Positions 35,872-47,995 of a DNA stretch of 64,000 nt are shown here, one piece after another. Position numbers and translations under genes: made by a program. The DNA is from Fennellomyces sp. T-0311. Taxonomy: Eukaryota > Mucoromycota > Mucoromycetes > Mucorales > Lichtheimiaceae. How positions within the stretch are numbered: position 1 is the first letter of the stretch; each line of letters begins with the position of its first letter. A model generated the notes under the pieces. It was not told the origin of the DNA. It worked only from the letters and a program-made list of their open reading frames with translations, and ran no database searches. The DNA is taken from positions 62,001-126,000 of the forward strand of contig JALLLT010000028.1 in the NCBI GenBank assembly GCA_025266875.1, given 5' to 3'.

Positions 35872-38813
35872 ATGTCAAAAACTAAATCGACGGCATTGGT
35901 TTCGATGCCCAATGATCCCAAGACGATCAAAAAGTTGAAAAAACCCAAAGTACTCGAGGAGCCCAAGGGATTGGATGAATGCATAAGGTGCGAAGAACCC
36001 AAAAAGAAGTCCAAGGAATCCAAAAAAGCCAAAAGGCCAAAGGAGTCTGATAGGATCGAAGCGCATGAGCAGCCCAAAAAGGTCAAGAAATCCAAAAGGG
36101 CCAAAGATCCCAAAGTGACCGAGCTGCCCAAGGAGGAAGAAGAGCCTGACAAACGCAAGACGGCTAAGAAGTCTGAAAAGATGAAAGAATCTGACGAATT
36201 CATGCAACACAAGAAATCTAAAAGGGTCAAGCACCCTAAAGAGGCCGAATCCGCCGAGATCAAAGATCCCAATCTACCCAAGAAGCACAAAAAGTCGAAA
36301 AAGATAAAAGAACATGAAGCGCCCGAGGAACCCAGGGAATCTAAAAAGTCATCGAAACTCACAGAGCCCAAAGAAGCCAAGGGGTCCAAGAAAAAGTCTA
36401 AAACGACCAAAGATTCTGCTGGAACCAAGGAGTCCAAGAAGTCTAAAACTGTCAAAAATCCCAAAGAAGCCGAATCGGCCAAGGTGGGTGACACCAAGGA
36501 GCGCAACAAGTCTAAAAAGTTGAAGAGTTCCGATCGTCCTGAACATTCCATAAAGGCGAAGGAACCCAAGGAACCCAAAGCAACCAAAGCATCCAAAAAG
36601 TCGAAAAAGGATAACGAATTCGACAAGCCTGATCAGCAGCAAGTAGTACACGTACTCAAAGATCCCAAGGAAAATGAAACGGTCGATTCGTATTCCAGCC
36701 AGAACACTGATACCGAGACAAACTATACCAGCATTGTCGAAACCGATTCGACAGAAATGACAGACCCCGATATGCATCATCTCGATGTGAAAAGTATTCC
36801 CGACGTGAAAGATACCACAACCAATGAAGTCTTGGAAGCTCAAGGGCTTCAAGGTATCCATTTGGAAATGAAACTGGAGAAATTGGTAAACGCCGTTCTG
36901 TATTCTACCCTAGCGCTTTTCTATATATTTAACCTATTATACCAAACAACTAGGCCGATGTATGTTAACACTATTCAGCGAAACTTGCATTGAACAAAAT
37001 GTTGTTAGCATAAATTGTACCTTTGCACAGAATGCAAGATATCGTTTCTTACCGTTACTCAAATGCGATCCCATGTTCTTCTCGAGCATTATGCTAAAGA
37101 GGTAAAATCGGACAGAGTAAGCGTACTTTGCAAGGTCTCATAATATGCTTTAGTATTCCTTCTCCTGTAACGAATGTCCCAAAAACTATCTCAACAGCAC
37201 AGATCTTTACAAGCATAAGCAGCTCAGGCACAACCCGGTAATACACTAGAAACGGTTTTTTTAGTTATCGGTGCGCTAATGTCTTTTTCTTTTCAGGAAT
37301 ATAAATACCGGTGTCCTCATGAAACTTGTCATCAGCGAATAGACAGGAAACAATATTTCAAGTTACACTTAAAGAGACACGAATCGCAGGAGGTTCGCAA
37401 ATATATAAACCTTTGAAAGCACAGTCTATTTAATCTATTCCTATTTAGATTCATACTGTTTTAGAGTGCCCGGTATGTACCTTAAACTTGGGTTCTCTCC
37501 GAATGATTAGGAAGCACGTGATAAGAGATCACCCTGATTTTGAGGTTAGTTGCAAAAGGTTGATATTGACGTATACTCAATTACTTTCTTAAGGGAGTAC
37601 CCTGTGAGGTGTGCAACGAACGATTCGCCCATGTAGTAGAACGTGATACGCATAGTATATTAAAGCATCCTATGGTAATGTAAATTGGTTAGCTTATAGT
37701 GTTATACGACAACTGATATTCCACGGCAGGAGAAAGAATTTGTATGCAAAGATGCCAATTGTGGAAAGCGGTACAAAACCATCGGCAATCTGATTGAGCA
37801 TTATCAATCCACAGGCCATGACCCAAAAGTTAGTCAAAATCTTGAATAATCGTTTCGTCTCATATTCTGAAGTATATATCTATATTCCAGGCAACAAAAC
37901 CATTCCCTTGCCCTGTATGTCCTTTAGGGTACGCACATCTGAAATCTCTCAAAAACCATATCTTAAACAATCATTACGGCGAAGTTGAGGCTGGTTCGAC
38001 TACCGATGGTCTTTCTTCTTTCATACTAACTATTTCAATTTAGCTTGTGCCCTGCAAATTATGCGTCAAATCATTTTCGTGTCAGGCCGAGTATGAAGAG
38101 CATGTCATCAAATATCACAACCCAGTAAGTGTTTCTTCAAATGCGCAAATCAGGCGCAAATTGATATATATATATATTACTATAGACTTTTCGGTTTACC
38201 TGTGACCATCCGGGGTGCGAGTTGCGATTTGAGACAGAAGCCAAGGCATCAAGACATGCTTGTTTTCATTCGACAGATCCAAAAGATATACCAAAGCAAA
38301 AACACAATGGAATGGTAAGGCATATTGGCGAGCTTTTTCTTTTACCATATACTAAAATTTACACATAGCCAAAACCCATATACTGTCCAGAATGTAGGAA
38401 CCCATACCAATTTTATAACCTGAAGAGACATATAAAAAAGAAGCATCCTGATGCTCCGGTTGGTACAAGCAGTAGTGATATTTAAGAAAAAGCACTAATC
38501 AATTTACTTTAATTCAGCAATACCCTTGTCCCAAATGCCCACAGATATGCCTATTTAAAAAAGAATGGGGAAGGCATATGCTGGTCCGCCATAATCCGGT
38601 AAACCCATGGTTTAGTTAGCTTGCACTCTTGACGGAATACTGACATGTTTGCCATTATCAATGATGTTGTAGGAAAATGTGTATGTCTGTGACTATCCTC
38701 TATGTAACAGGCACTATGATACTGAGCGCCATTTGTGGAATCATAAGACTACACAAAGACATCTACGGCCATTCCCCAAACCCGGAAACGAATACTTGTG
38801 TGTACTAAAATAA
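35872..38813 (+). CDS. C2H2 zinc-finger protein, one finger per exon (725 aa)
   Basis: Thirteen exons: 35872-36885, 37009-37101, 37154-37237, 37297-37392, 37449-37544, 37594-37674, 37730-37828, 37891-37983, 38044-38124, 38186-38314, 38369-38458, 38518-38598 and 38673-38813. Every exon is a multiple of three and every intron is in phase 0. Exon 1 encodes 338 residues, mostly Lys/Glu/Pro/Ser with recurring KKSK and EPKE units, then an acidic Thr/Asp stretch. Exons 2-13 each encode one C2H2-type finger, for example CTECKISFLTV...H...H and CPKCPQICLFKK...H...H; two use a C-x4-C spacing. Twelve fingers suggest a nuclear nucleic-acid-binding protein with a basic, nucleolar-type tail; target and role are unknown. 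No break is seen. Introns are mostly 49-74 nt, the first 123 nt. Confidence 0.9.
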
Positions 38814-40908
38814 TAATAAAGTGTTTTAATACGCGTATATATAGTAGCCCCCTTTTTTTGTATATTTTGAAATGGGAATGCGTGGGGCTCTAAACCGGCC
38901 ATGCCTTTGAACCAAACTCAAAATTTCGGGTAGTACTAGCCCGCTCGACAAAATCTACAATGATGGAAATGGCATCATTATGATGACTAACATAGATGAA
39001 ATGGTGGTTCTTACGTTAAATGGTCTGTATTGACTAATAGCTTATGCTTTGAGGCCCATGATATCCATGGTTACGTGTATAATTGACATTTTGTTAATGC
39101 AAGTAGTTTAGCAGTGTAACTATAAAATGAAAAAACCGATCAACCCGTTTGGCAACACAATTGATCAAAAGTGCATTTTTCTTTCATCGAACGGCTTCTG
39201 ATTTTTCATGCTTAGTATTATCGACAGTCTGCGATTGCACCCTATAAATAGTAAGATTCCATTTGAATAAATGTATAACGTTAATCAGAAAGTGCTTACA
39301 TTATTTATCTGGGGATTCGGCAGGGTTACTAAAGACTGTACCGGTCCAGGTATCCCCTTCCAAGTTGCTTTCCTTGCCCGAAACACAAAAGTGTCAAGCC
39401 TAACCGGTGGGCCATGGGCCTGGCCGCCTAGACTTTGAGCCAAACATAGGACTATATTTGAAATAACGGTAGTTTTATTTTTGAAACGCAATTCAGCCAA
39501 GTATTTCTTATTCTTCAGTAAAGCATTGCTCTAGAAGCAGTTGTACTGAACGTGGCCAAGAGTCATATACACTATGTACTACTGTGAACACTACCAGGTA
39601 TTGCAGTTGGCTATTGGCGTAATTTACTTGAGTTATATCAGCAAAAATGATGTCTGTAAGATTTTATGATATAGGGCTGCCGATAGTAAAACTACGTGGG
39701 CAATGATAGTCAAGTTTTACGTAAGCGTGCTGCTGATTAGAGGTTGTGGAAATCTTGGTTGTTAAAAAAAAATAGAGCTTCAAATGCACATATCTTTCGC
39801 AAAATTATGTCCATTTCCAGCAAGCTCTTGATAACCAAAGGTCATTCACATGAAAGTATATGTACAGCTACCGGATAACGCAAATCAAGGAATCATGCCT
39901 GTGTTTCTAGAAAATATCGACAAGGTTCATTAATTGCTCTTACGATAAAAAGAATATATTTTGTGTCGCCATAGTGAAAGTGATGCTGATCTTGTGCTTG
40001 TGATTTTATCTGAGATGATTACATTAACGTACGACACATTTGGCTTACGCAATAATTTCAACATATATGAAATGATCATGGCTGAAACAAACTGAGGCTT
40101 GGAATACCAAAGCTCCGTGCACATCAGCATCATGTGAATCCGCGAACGCTTACGTCCGTCGAAAAAAAAATGTATGAACCGATGCAGTGTACCATTAATG
40201 CCGTAAAGGGGATTCACCATTTTGGCACTCTGGGATAACATTTTTTTTTGGAGAAACAAACCAAAAATAAACGGTTGCTATTTATGTACAATTTTATTTT
40301 TCGTAAAATGGAAGCTTCGTTGAGCATTTCATTTCATTGCAATACTTTAACGCATCTATTAAATTGATTTTCTCCCTCGGGTGTAACGTCGAATTTCTGG
40401 TGCCATTTTTTCATATCAAGCTAATGAAAAAGTAGGCTGACAAGAGGCAGACTTAGACATGCTGTATCAAAAGCTTTATCTGGAAAGACATCAATATAAA
40501 AGTGCGCTTTTTTTTTCTTGCTATGTATCTCAAGGAGGACAGAGTCACCATATCAAGTTAAAGCGATGCAATTGAGAATTATGGGGGGAGCATGGAGACA
40601 AGCAGTCGGTGCAACGTTTTTTTAAACTTTCTGTGAATGATCTTGAAAACGATGAACACCAGGTTTTTGAAAAAAGACGCGTTGTTATTAATGTGCAACA
40701 TTGAAAGTATACTATCCAGGCCTAGCATGCGAAAAGACTAACCCCATTGAACCATCTTTCCTGTGCTATGACGATAGCCTGCGTATGGAGAGTTGCTGAC
40801 AAGGTCGTGCCTTGTTTGAACTTGTTTGATAAGAAGCCAAAATACGTCGAAAGGAAGAGCGGAGAATCAGTTCGGCTTATTTTTTGTTTTATATATTTTA
40901 CACGCACA
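38814..40908. other. intergenic region, no supported gene
   Basis: Nothing I can annotate. The minus strand at 39930-40259 is open for 109 codons and contains DGRKRSRIHMMLM, but I recognise no family. Segments near 38888 and 39340-39440 are GC-rich and loosely inverted relative to each other, and could be an old element. Confidence 0.4.
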
Positions 40909-41777
40909 ATGGACCAACGTAAAAATGATGACAGCAATGAAGCAGATCAGAACGCTAACGTACCGATCTAGGAGAGAATCTGTACCTACCTTTGAGTGGC
41001 AAGAAGAAAACAACTACTGATGACCAGGTTTGTTATTTTGATCGCGATCGCAACTTGTTCCAAAAAAAGAAAGCTCAAGTTTCTCTCCAAAGAAAGTAAC
41101 CAAAGGCGTTGTGCAAGAGTATCTTGGCAGCAGTGAGTCGATTGAGAAAGTCATGAACGAAATGAAAGTCGTGTATCTCGACGCCACTGAGGTCATACCC
41201 AAGAGTGATCCGACAAAAAAGCGCGGCAAACGACTGAGTGCAGCAGAACGACGCGCTATGAAAATCTACGATATTCCCAAAGGAGTCAAATACGATCACT
41301 TCATGCCGTTGCACAATCTATGGCAAGGGTACATGAAGGAGCTATATAGCCAGGGTCAGAACACACAGCAATTTGGTCAAAAATTACTCAAGGCGGACTT
41401 CCATGGAGCTATTGTCAAAGGTACAACAACAACAAAATATTGCCATGGTGATACACTAATCGAAAACCATAGTGACCAAAAGTAGCAATCCGGTGTTGGT
41501 AAGCGCGACAGGAATCGTCGTTCAAGAGACACAAAACCTGTTTAAAATAATAACAAAAGAGGATCGACTCAAGTGTAAGTGTGTATACTGAAATGGTAAA
41601 CAAGTAGCTATTAATAACAACATGATGGCAATAGCAATACCGAAAGCAAAGACAGTATTCCAAGTCGAGCTGGACGTATGTAAATGTACATTCACGTTGT
41701 ACGGGCAGCAATTATTGACCCGGTCGGCTGAGCGAGCTGCGAAAAAGTTCAAAGCCAAACCCACGATTGATCTCTGA
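40909..41777 (+). CDS. POP4: ribonuclease P/MRP subunit Pop4 (Rpp29)
   Basis: Five exons (40909-40918, 40972-41027, 41093-41420, 41473-41574, 41635-41777) give 212 residues. Pop4/Rpp29 is a core protein of RNase P and RNase MRP, which mature tRNA 5' ends and process rRNA in the nucleus. Diagnostic motifs are ERRAMKIYDIPKG, FMPLHNLWQGYMKEL, LLKADFHGAIVKVTKSSNP, GIVVQETQNLFKIITKEDR and the basic C-terminus AERAAKKFKAKPTIDL. The start was chosen because the 53-nt first intron has a GCTAAC branch site and joins MDQ to RENLYLPL in frame, which resembles fungal Pop4 N-termini. The first exon is only 10 nt, so it is the least certain part. The stop lies 350 bp before the RhoGAP gene. Confidence 0.92.
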
Positions 41778-42127
41778 AATAAGGGGGGTGCAGTCTAGGC
41801 CAAGGGCATTTATAAAAAAAAACATGATGACCAATGTTGTCGGGGAGTGAGTGAGAGTGTAAGGTCGCATGCAGCAGTACATGAAGGAATTTCCGGATGG
41901 GATTCAAGCGTGCGGCTACCTGCCTCTTTTGTATGGGCGGGTTGATTTCCGTAGCACGGACGCTAAGAGAGTGTCTCACAAGAAAGGATTAAAGTCTATC
42001 AATACTTACATACTAATTTTCGCCTTTTCTCTTTGTATTCCCCCTTCCTCTCTTTTTTATTCCATTCTTTAATATACGCCCCAGCACGGGTTGCCATTCC
42101 CTCCATCATCAAACGTGCCATTCAGCC

Positions 42128-45100
42128 ATGGCCTCATTGCCCGAACAACAGACCCCCGTGTGCATTGGCTGCAGAAACAACATTGAAGAAGGATCAGTGA
42201 TTGCATTCGGAGATGCCCTGTTCCATTTGGACTGGTACGTCGCTTTTTTGCGTCGCCACTCGCTTCACAGCCATACTTAAAGGATCAATTAATTCAGTTT
42301 CAACTGCGCCAAATGTGCGCTCCCCGTGGACTGCAACTCGAAATTGCTGCTGCTGGCCGACGGACGACCTGTGTGCGAAAACTGCTCCTACATCTGTGTA
42401 GCGTGCAAACAGGCCATCCGAGACGAAGCCGTTATGACTGGTAATTAGATCAGCAAAAGGAGTGAGTCCGACTAAAAATAACAAATACAAAAAACAGGCG
42501 ATGAAGCCTACCACGCCAACTGTTTCAAGTGTGTGTTATGCAGGAAGAAGATCGATGATCTCGTTTTTACTCAGACAAGCAAGGTGTGTGCATATGCAGC
42601 GCTGAGGAGATGATGACTGATCTGCTGCTCCTAAACCGTTAGGGCATTTATTGCACACCGTGTCATGAACAACGGAAAGCGGAACGACAACGCAGACGAG
42701 AAGATCGAGAAAAGCGGCATAATGCCAAATCGGCGCAAGCAAACCCATCGCGTGCGAGTCGGCTGCTTGATGCTGAGACGGCATCGGACTATATGCGTCT
42801 TCAGCAAGCATTGGCACGGGCAAACGGCAATAATAATAGTCAACCGGAAGTCCGCTCATCCAGCTCCACCACAACGCGTTCGCTCGACCGGCTACCAACT
42901 CCCACTCGTTCACGTAGCAGCTCCGTCGATACCAGCAAGACAGCTCCTTCAATGCCTCCTCCCCGAAAATCATCCACTTCTCCACCCAATTCTTCGCGCA
43001 ACCACCCACCTGCACTGACAACCCACAGCAACAGAAAGCGTCTTTCCTCCATTCCCTCCGCAAACAGCTCGGCCGACTCGCTCTCCAACTCCCCCGCAAC
43101 AAACTCACCGTTCTCTAACAACATTTATTTGCTGGACGACGGCCGCGTTTCCAAAGGCAATCTATCTACTGACAACACAGCGACCTCGACCTTGCCCGAA
43201 GTACCCTCGCTTAATCTGACATTCTTCGACAATGACTCTACGGATCTGCTGAATCTGACAAAAAGTCTTGGCGCCAACTTGGCTGTCAGCCCCAGCTCTT
43301 CCCACGATCAACCACAAAAGACAAAGAAGAGCGGCAAGTCGGCCGTCTCGAAAATCACCAAGGCAACCGAGCTGCTTACATCGTCGCTTCGACACTCCCC
43401 TCCCTCCAAACCAGCAAAGTCATGGACAGATTTCCCACAACCGCCTTCAAGTACTGTCAAACCGAGCGACAGTGTGCTTTCTCTGTCGTCGTTTGATCTG
43501 GACTCGGACCATGTGCCCACAGATCGAGCATCAGTGGAGAAAATGAGAGCTGAGTTGAAAGCCGCTAATGGCAAGGTGCTCGAGCTTAATAACAGCTTGA
43601 ACAAAATTAAAGCAAGTATTGTATTCTGTGTAACCGTGCCACAAGAAATGCTAATCAGGAACAATCCATTTATAGGAAGCCAGCAAGCGAGCATTGGAAG
43701 AGTACACACGTGCAAAGGACGAGTTTTCCAAAGAATCCTCCGTCCGCCAGCAGAATGAATACACCATTCTGCAACTCAAACAGCACGTCAGCACGCTCCT
43801 GCAACAGAAAAAAGCGGCTGAGTATGCTCCATTATCGCACGACGAAATCGAGCGCGTGGCCCGGGTGCGTGTGGAGTTGGAGCGAACGTGCAAAGAGCTG
43901 AAAACGTATCGTGATTCTTTATCGAATGACATTTCGAACCTGGCGGCGGAAAAGCAAGCTGGTCTTGCTGGAAGGTAGAGTGTCGAAGTGCAAAAGCGTC
44001 ATTCTGGGTTCTGTGCTCATATAAACCAGATTCATAGACGATCATCACAGAGCCGTGCTGGCAGAAATCAAGTCGCTCACAGTCGAACGTGATGCATTAA
44101 AGACCGAGACCGAAAAACTTAGCCGTGTCCGTGACGAAGTTATCAATGAAATGGTTATTCTCAACACTCAGAATGCAGAGCTCAATACCATGAACAATGA
44201 TCTGTCAAGACGCGTCACTGCGCGCGAGAAAGAAGCAGCAGCAGTGATGGCTGGTACTTCCTTCCTATATCCCACCTCTTCTACCTCCACCGAGCTGCAA
44301 TCTCCTGTATCAATGCAGCGCAAGTCTTCCGAAACCAGCATGGATATCCCGTCAATTGCTTCTCGAGATAGCTTCAATGGCGCACAGGCACCTAAGCTAT
44401 TCAAGATGAAAAAGAGTCCATTCAACCGCTTCGGCGGCGGCATGAAGTCTAGCAAAACCGATCCATCTCTTTCCACATCGGCGGATAACAATGGCAGTCC
44501 GTACATGATGGCAAATGCCAGCATGAGCAGTCAAAGTCTATTCGATTATTCACGGCGTGAGGTCCGTCAAGGATCCAAGCAGTCTCAAGCTAGTATGCAA
44601 GGGGCGCATTCTTTCCAACCGACTCCGTTCCTGCGGCCAGTTAAATGCGCGGTGTGTCTTGAAAAGATGTGGGGACTTTCCGAATACCGATGTCAGGGAT
44701 GTGGTATGGCTTCACATACCAAATGTCTGAGCCACGTGCCTTCCATGTGTTTTGCTTCCACGGCAAGCTCGCTGGAATTATCGAGCCCGATGGAGCTGGA
44801 AGCACCCAAAGTTTGTAAGTTTTTTTTTATCTTTATTTGTGAGTGGGTTTTGAATGCTAATCATTATCTTTTTTTATTTTTAGTGAGTATGTTTGGTACC
44901 GATCTGTGTGTACAGGCTGCACAAGAAGGGCGGGATGTCCCGCTGGTCGTAGAAAAGTGTATTGAGGCGGTCGAGAATCGCGGCATGGATTTCGAGGGTA
45001 TCTACCGCAAATCGGGCGGTGCCGCACAAATGCGCGCGATTCAGGTTGCATTCGACCAGGGGGACCCAATTGATCTGAATGACGAGGACTGTTACAATGA

Positions 45101-45600
45101 TATCTGCGCGGTGACCAGCGTCTTGAAGCACTACTTCCGCCAACTCCCTAATCCATTGCTGACTTATGAGCAATACCAGAATTTCATCGACGCAGTTGGT
45201 AAGTTCGTGCGCGATCCGTTTCTGACGTCCACTTTTACTCACTGTCCAATAGGTCTGCCCTCGGGACCAGAGAAAATGGACAAGTATATCGAACTATTGT
45301 CACAACTACCAAAAGCAAATTACGATACCCTTAAAATGTTAATGCAGCATCTTCAACGGTAAGAGTTATTTTTAGCACAAGCCCGCCGCCGCCGGATCTC
45401 TAACCTATCATCCATACAGTGTGAGCCAGCAAAACCATGAAAACCGAATGACCATCAAGAACCTCTCGCTTGTCTTTGCGCCAACACTGATGCGAGACCG
45501 GGACTCGGCGCGTGATTTTACCGACATGAGTTACACCAACGCCACCATGGAGTACTTTATCACGTACGCGCACGAGCTATTCGTTGAAGACGAGCGGTAG
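42128..45600 (+). CDS. LIM-LIM-C1-RhoGAP protein (996 aa)
   Basis: Nine exons: 42128-42234, 42298-42440, 42498-42583, 42643-43611, 43676-43974, 44030-44814, 44884-45198, 45253-45358 and 45420-45600. Domains in order: LIM 1 (from Cys12, CIGC...HLDCFNCAKC), LIM 2 (CVAC...HANCFKCVLC...CTPC), a serine/proline-rich low-complexity stretch, a coiled coil, a C1-type zinc domain (about residues 728-775, CAVC...CQGC...H...C) and a RhoGAP domain (about 797-996) with arginine finger Arg838 in GIYRKSGG. Such Rga-type proteins stimulate GTP hydrolysis by Rho/Cdc42 GTPases at sites of polar growth and septation. The intron at 43612-43675 must start with GC rather than GT to keep the frame (AAA|GCAAGT). The gene converges on JIP5, with 69 bp between stop codons. 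Confidence 0.94.
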
Positions 45601-45669
45601 AAGTTTACGTTATATACATAATGTTGTATTGTATCTAGTGATAGTTTGTAATTACATTTTGTTTTTTAA

Positions 45670-47238
45670 CTAAAGATCTGCAAAGAACGCAGCTTTCTTG
45701 TTCTTTTTGACGTCTTCCTTTTTCCGCTTCTTTTTGGCGGGTTTCTCTTTCTGTTCTTCCTCGCTATCACTATCATCCTCATCCTCATCGTTCTCCTCGT
45801 CATCTTGATCTGAATCATCCTCCTCTTGATTGCCGTCAACGACTTGCGGCTGTTCACGCACCACGTCCTCCTTCTCATCATCGCGCCCGTTCTCCTCCTC
45901 TTCGCCTTCCTCGTCCTCTTCAAACAGATACGCAACGTCCCAGAACCGCAGAGCGCTGTCATGACCACTACTTAGCAGATACTTTTTGTCGTGACATAAT
46001 CGGATATGTTCAATGGGCATATCTTCACCGTGATCGCCGATCACCCCATGGAACTGATTGGGTAACACGGACACGATTCTAAATAAAGAGTTAGTTGAAT
46101 TTGCGCATTTGCGCAAGTCGAAATTGTACCTGATAATTCCGTCGCTGCTGCCGGTACATATCGTATCTTCGTCCAGCTTGCAGATGGTATCAATTGAGTT
46201 TGGATGGCCCATAATTCTGTCATTGTAATCGCCCCAGTCGCCCCAAGACCACAGGCTGAGAACTCCCTCCTGTGACCCCACAATGGCCTTGCTTCCGTTC
46301 TGCGCTCCGGAAGTTAAGGTTAGATGATAAGAGATAATATGTGTTGCAGGTTACCTTGACCAGAGCAATCGATAACAATTCATCCTCCATATTATCGGAC
46401 ATGGCAGCGACATTGGGCTTCCGGATGTCCCACGTAGATAAGTATCCATCTCCTCTATAGATTGTCATACACAATTGAATTTGCGAAAGTTGCAGAAATC
46501 TCCCCTTCCCCCGGTCCTTACCCAACTGCGACCAGTGTCTTTTTGCCCGCTCGGAATGTCATATCTGCAATAAAATCCTCGTGTTCCGTATATACCATAA
46601 CTGGGTCAGCCTTCCGGTTGTCCCACAGCTAAGATATACTTTACGCGTAAAGCTTCCTGCATAATTTACCGCCTAATTCTTCTTACCTTGATCACCCCCT
46701 GGTCATCCCCAGTAGCTAGCATATTCTCGTTCAAACACAAGAGCGCATTGAGTGGATTCCTAGGCAGGAACGAGTAAAAAAAAAAAAACTGATGTCGGGC
46801 GTTGGTGACAAGCTTACTCGTGTGCGTTTTCCTTTGTGTGTATGACTTTTCCGGTCTCGGTATCCAGCAAGCAGATCAACCGGTCCTTGGATATACTGTA
46901 GATGCCTGTATCGACTATTTACCTTACTTGCTTCTCCAGAAAAATAAAATCCTACTTACCAGCACCATCCTGCGTAAATTCTACGCCGCGGCAGGACTTT
47001 TTGAAAGGTCTTTCCGTCCACAACTCGTCATGTTGATCAATACCGTACTGGTGGCTTTGTTTGATTCACCAAAGCGGATTAGTTGTTTGCATAAACGGTT
47101 GCGGATTAAACAATTGTGGTACCAAAGAACTTTTCCGTTAATGAGGCCCGTGGCAACCAAATCGCGATTGGGATGCAGTGTGAAGTCGAATATGGTTTTT
47201 CCGAAATCAAGCGGGTTTGGCACGTTATCTTGGGCCAT
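45670..47238 (-). CDS. JIP5: WD-repeat ribosome biogenesis protein Jip5/WDR55
   Basis: Eight exons on the minus strand (47238-47123, 47054-46960, 46905-46818, 46759-46687, 46628-46522, 46454-46355, 46299-46130, 46078-45670) give 385 residues. The order FDFTLHPNRDLVATGLINGKV, SCRGVEFTQDGAGIYSISKDR, NALLCLNENMLATGDDQGVIK LWDNRK, GDGYLSTWDIRK, VGSQEGVLSLWSW, CTGSSDGIIR, and SSGHDSALRFWDV matches Jip5/WDR55 beta-propellers. The C-terminus is a long acidic tract followed by a lysine-rich tail, also typical. Jip5 acts in large-subunit ribosome biogenesis in the nucleolus. The first intron donor/acceptor pair was chosen over two alternatives because it restores the propeller strand KVLCHQYG. It is divergent from amine oxidase 2, with 757 bp between the ATGs. 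Confidence 0.93.
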
Positions 47239-47833
47239 AGTGCGTGTTTGACAACACCAACACAAAAAATCTGCGCTCGGGCGTTCAGTTTGATTGGTCG
47301 CCAATTCAATTGCAACCCGCTTTATCGGTTATCGTTATCTTTCCCTTTCACATCGGTTCATATGACTTTCTGATGTTCTCGCTGTTCTAGGCGTTGCACC
47401 CGACCCTCGGGCACATCCGTTTCAACAGCTGCAGTACCTTTCCTTTGCTATGCAACGTTGCCTAGCAACGCCGATGATGGTTCGTAGTCGAGACTACACT
47501 CAGCAACCCCATTGGTAACCTAGTGACAAAGTGGAAGTACTAAACTCTAAATACAGATAAAAAGGACCAGAAAAGGAAGTTTACATTTATCAGTTATCGG
47601 AAATAGTGGGGGAAGGGCCAGTTGACTCGGACGAAAGCTTATTCTATGCCCAAAACGCAAAAGGTAAAAAGTGAAAAGTAGTGTGAACGGCGGCAGGCGC
47701 CGGCTGAGTAAGCTTGGTGATAGGAATTTCCCTACAATAGTAGCCATGCCAGATCTTTTTCCTGGTCGCACAGTCAGAGATAAAGTACTTTATCTTGTTT
47801 AACCCGAGGACTTGGTCGCATAATGAAATATTC

Positions 47834-47858
47834 CACACACACACACACACACACACAC
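47834..47858 (+). repeat. CA dinucleotide microsatellite
   Basis: Twelve or so CA units lie between the divergent JIP5 and amine oxidase 2 promoters, about 140 bp before the amine oxidase ATG. Confidence 0.9.
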
Positions 47859-47871
47859 CCACGCACACAAC

Positions 47872-47939
47872 GATAAGACATACACGCGAGCCGAATATGA
47901 TAAGACAAGTAAACTCTGTTTTCTGTCAAACTATATAAA
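47872..47939 (+). promoter_or_regulatory. GATAAG motifs and TATA box of amine oxidase 2
   Basis: GATAAG occurs at 47872-47877 and 47899-47904, and TATATAAA at 47932-47939, which is 57 bp before the ATG. The arrangement is a typical fungal core promoter with candidate sites for AreA/NIT2-type nitrogen regulators. The regulatory role is inference, strengthened by a GATAAG in the same position range of amine oxidase 1. Confidence 0.5.
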
Positions 47940-47995
47940 GGAGCAAGTGGGTCCAACGATTGAATTCTCATCACACAACCATTCTATACTCTCGA

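Noticed and set aside
35817..36861. Long leucine/phenylalanine/serine-rich frames on the minus strand
   Set aside because: They are the mirror image of the Lys/Glu/Pro-rich first exon of the zinc-finger gene; their composition is explained by that.
38880..39450. Possible transposon with GC-rich inverted ends
   Set aside because: The similarity between the two ends is too weak by eye and no target duplication was found.
39930..40259. 109-codon minus-strand ORF with a DGRKRSRIHMM motif
   Set aside because: No recognisable family, no supporting neighbours and an AT-rich context; kept only as a note in the intergenic entry.
47644..47974. Minus-strand ORFs with CVCVCV runs
   Set aside because: They are translations of the CA microsatellite.
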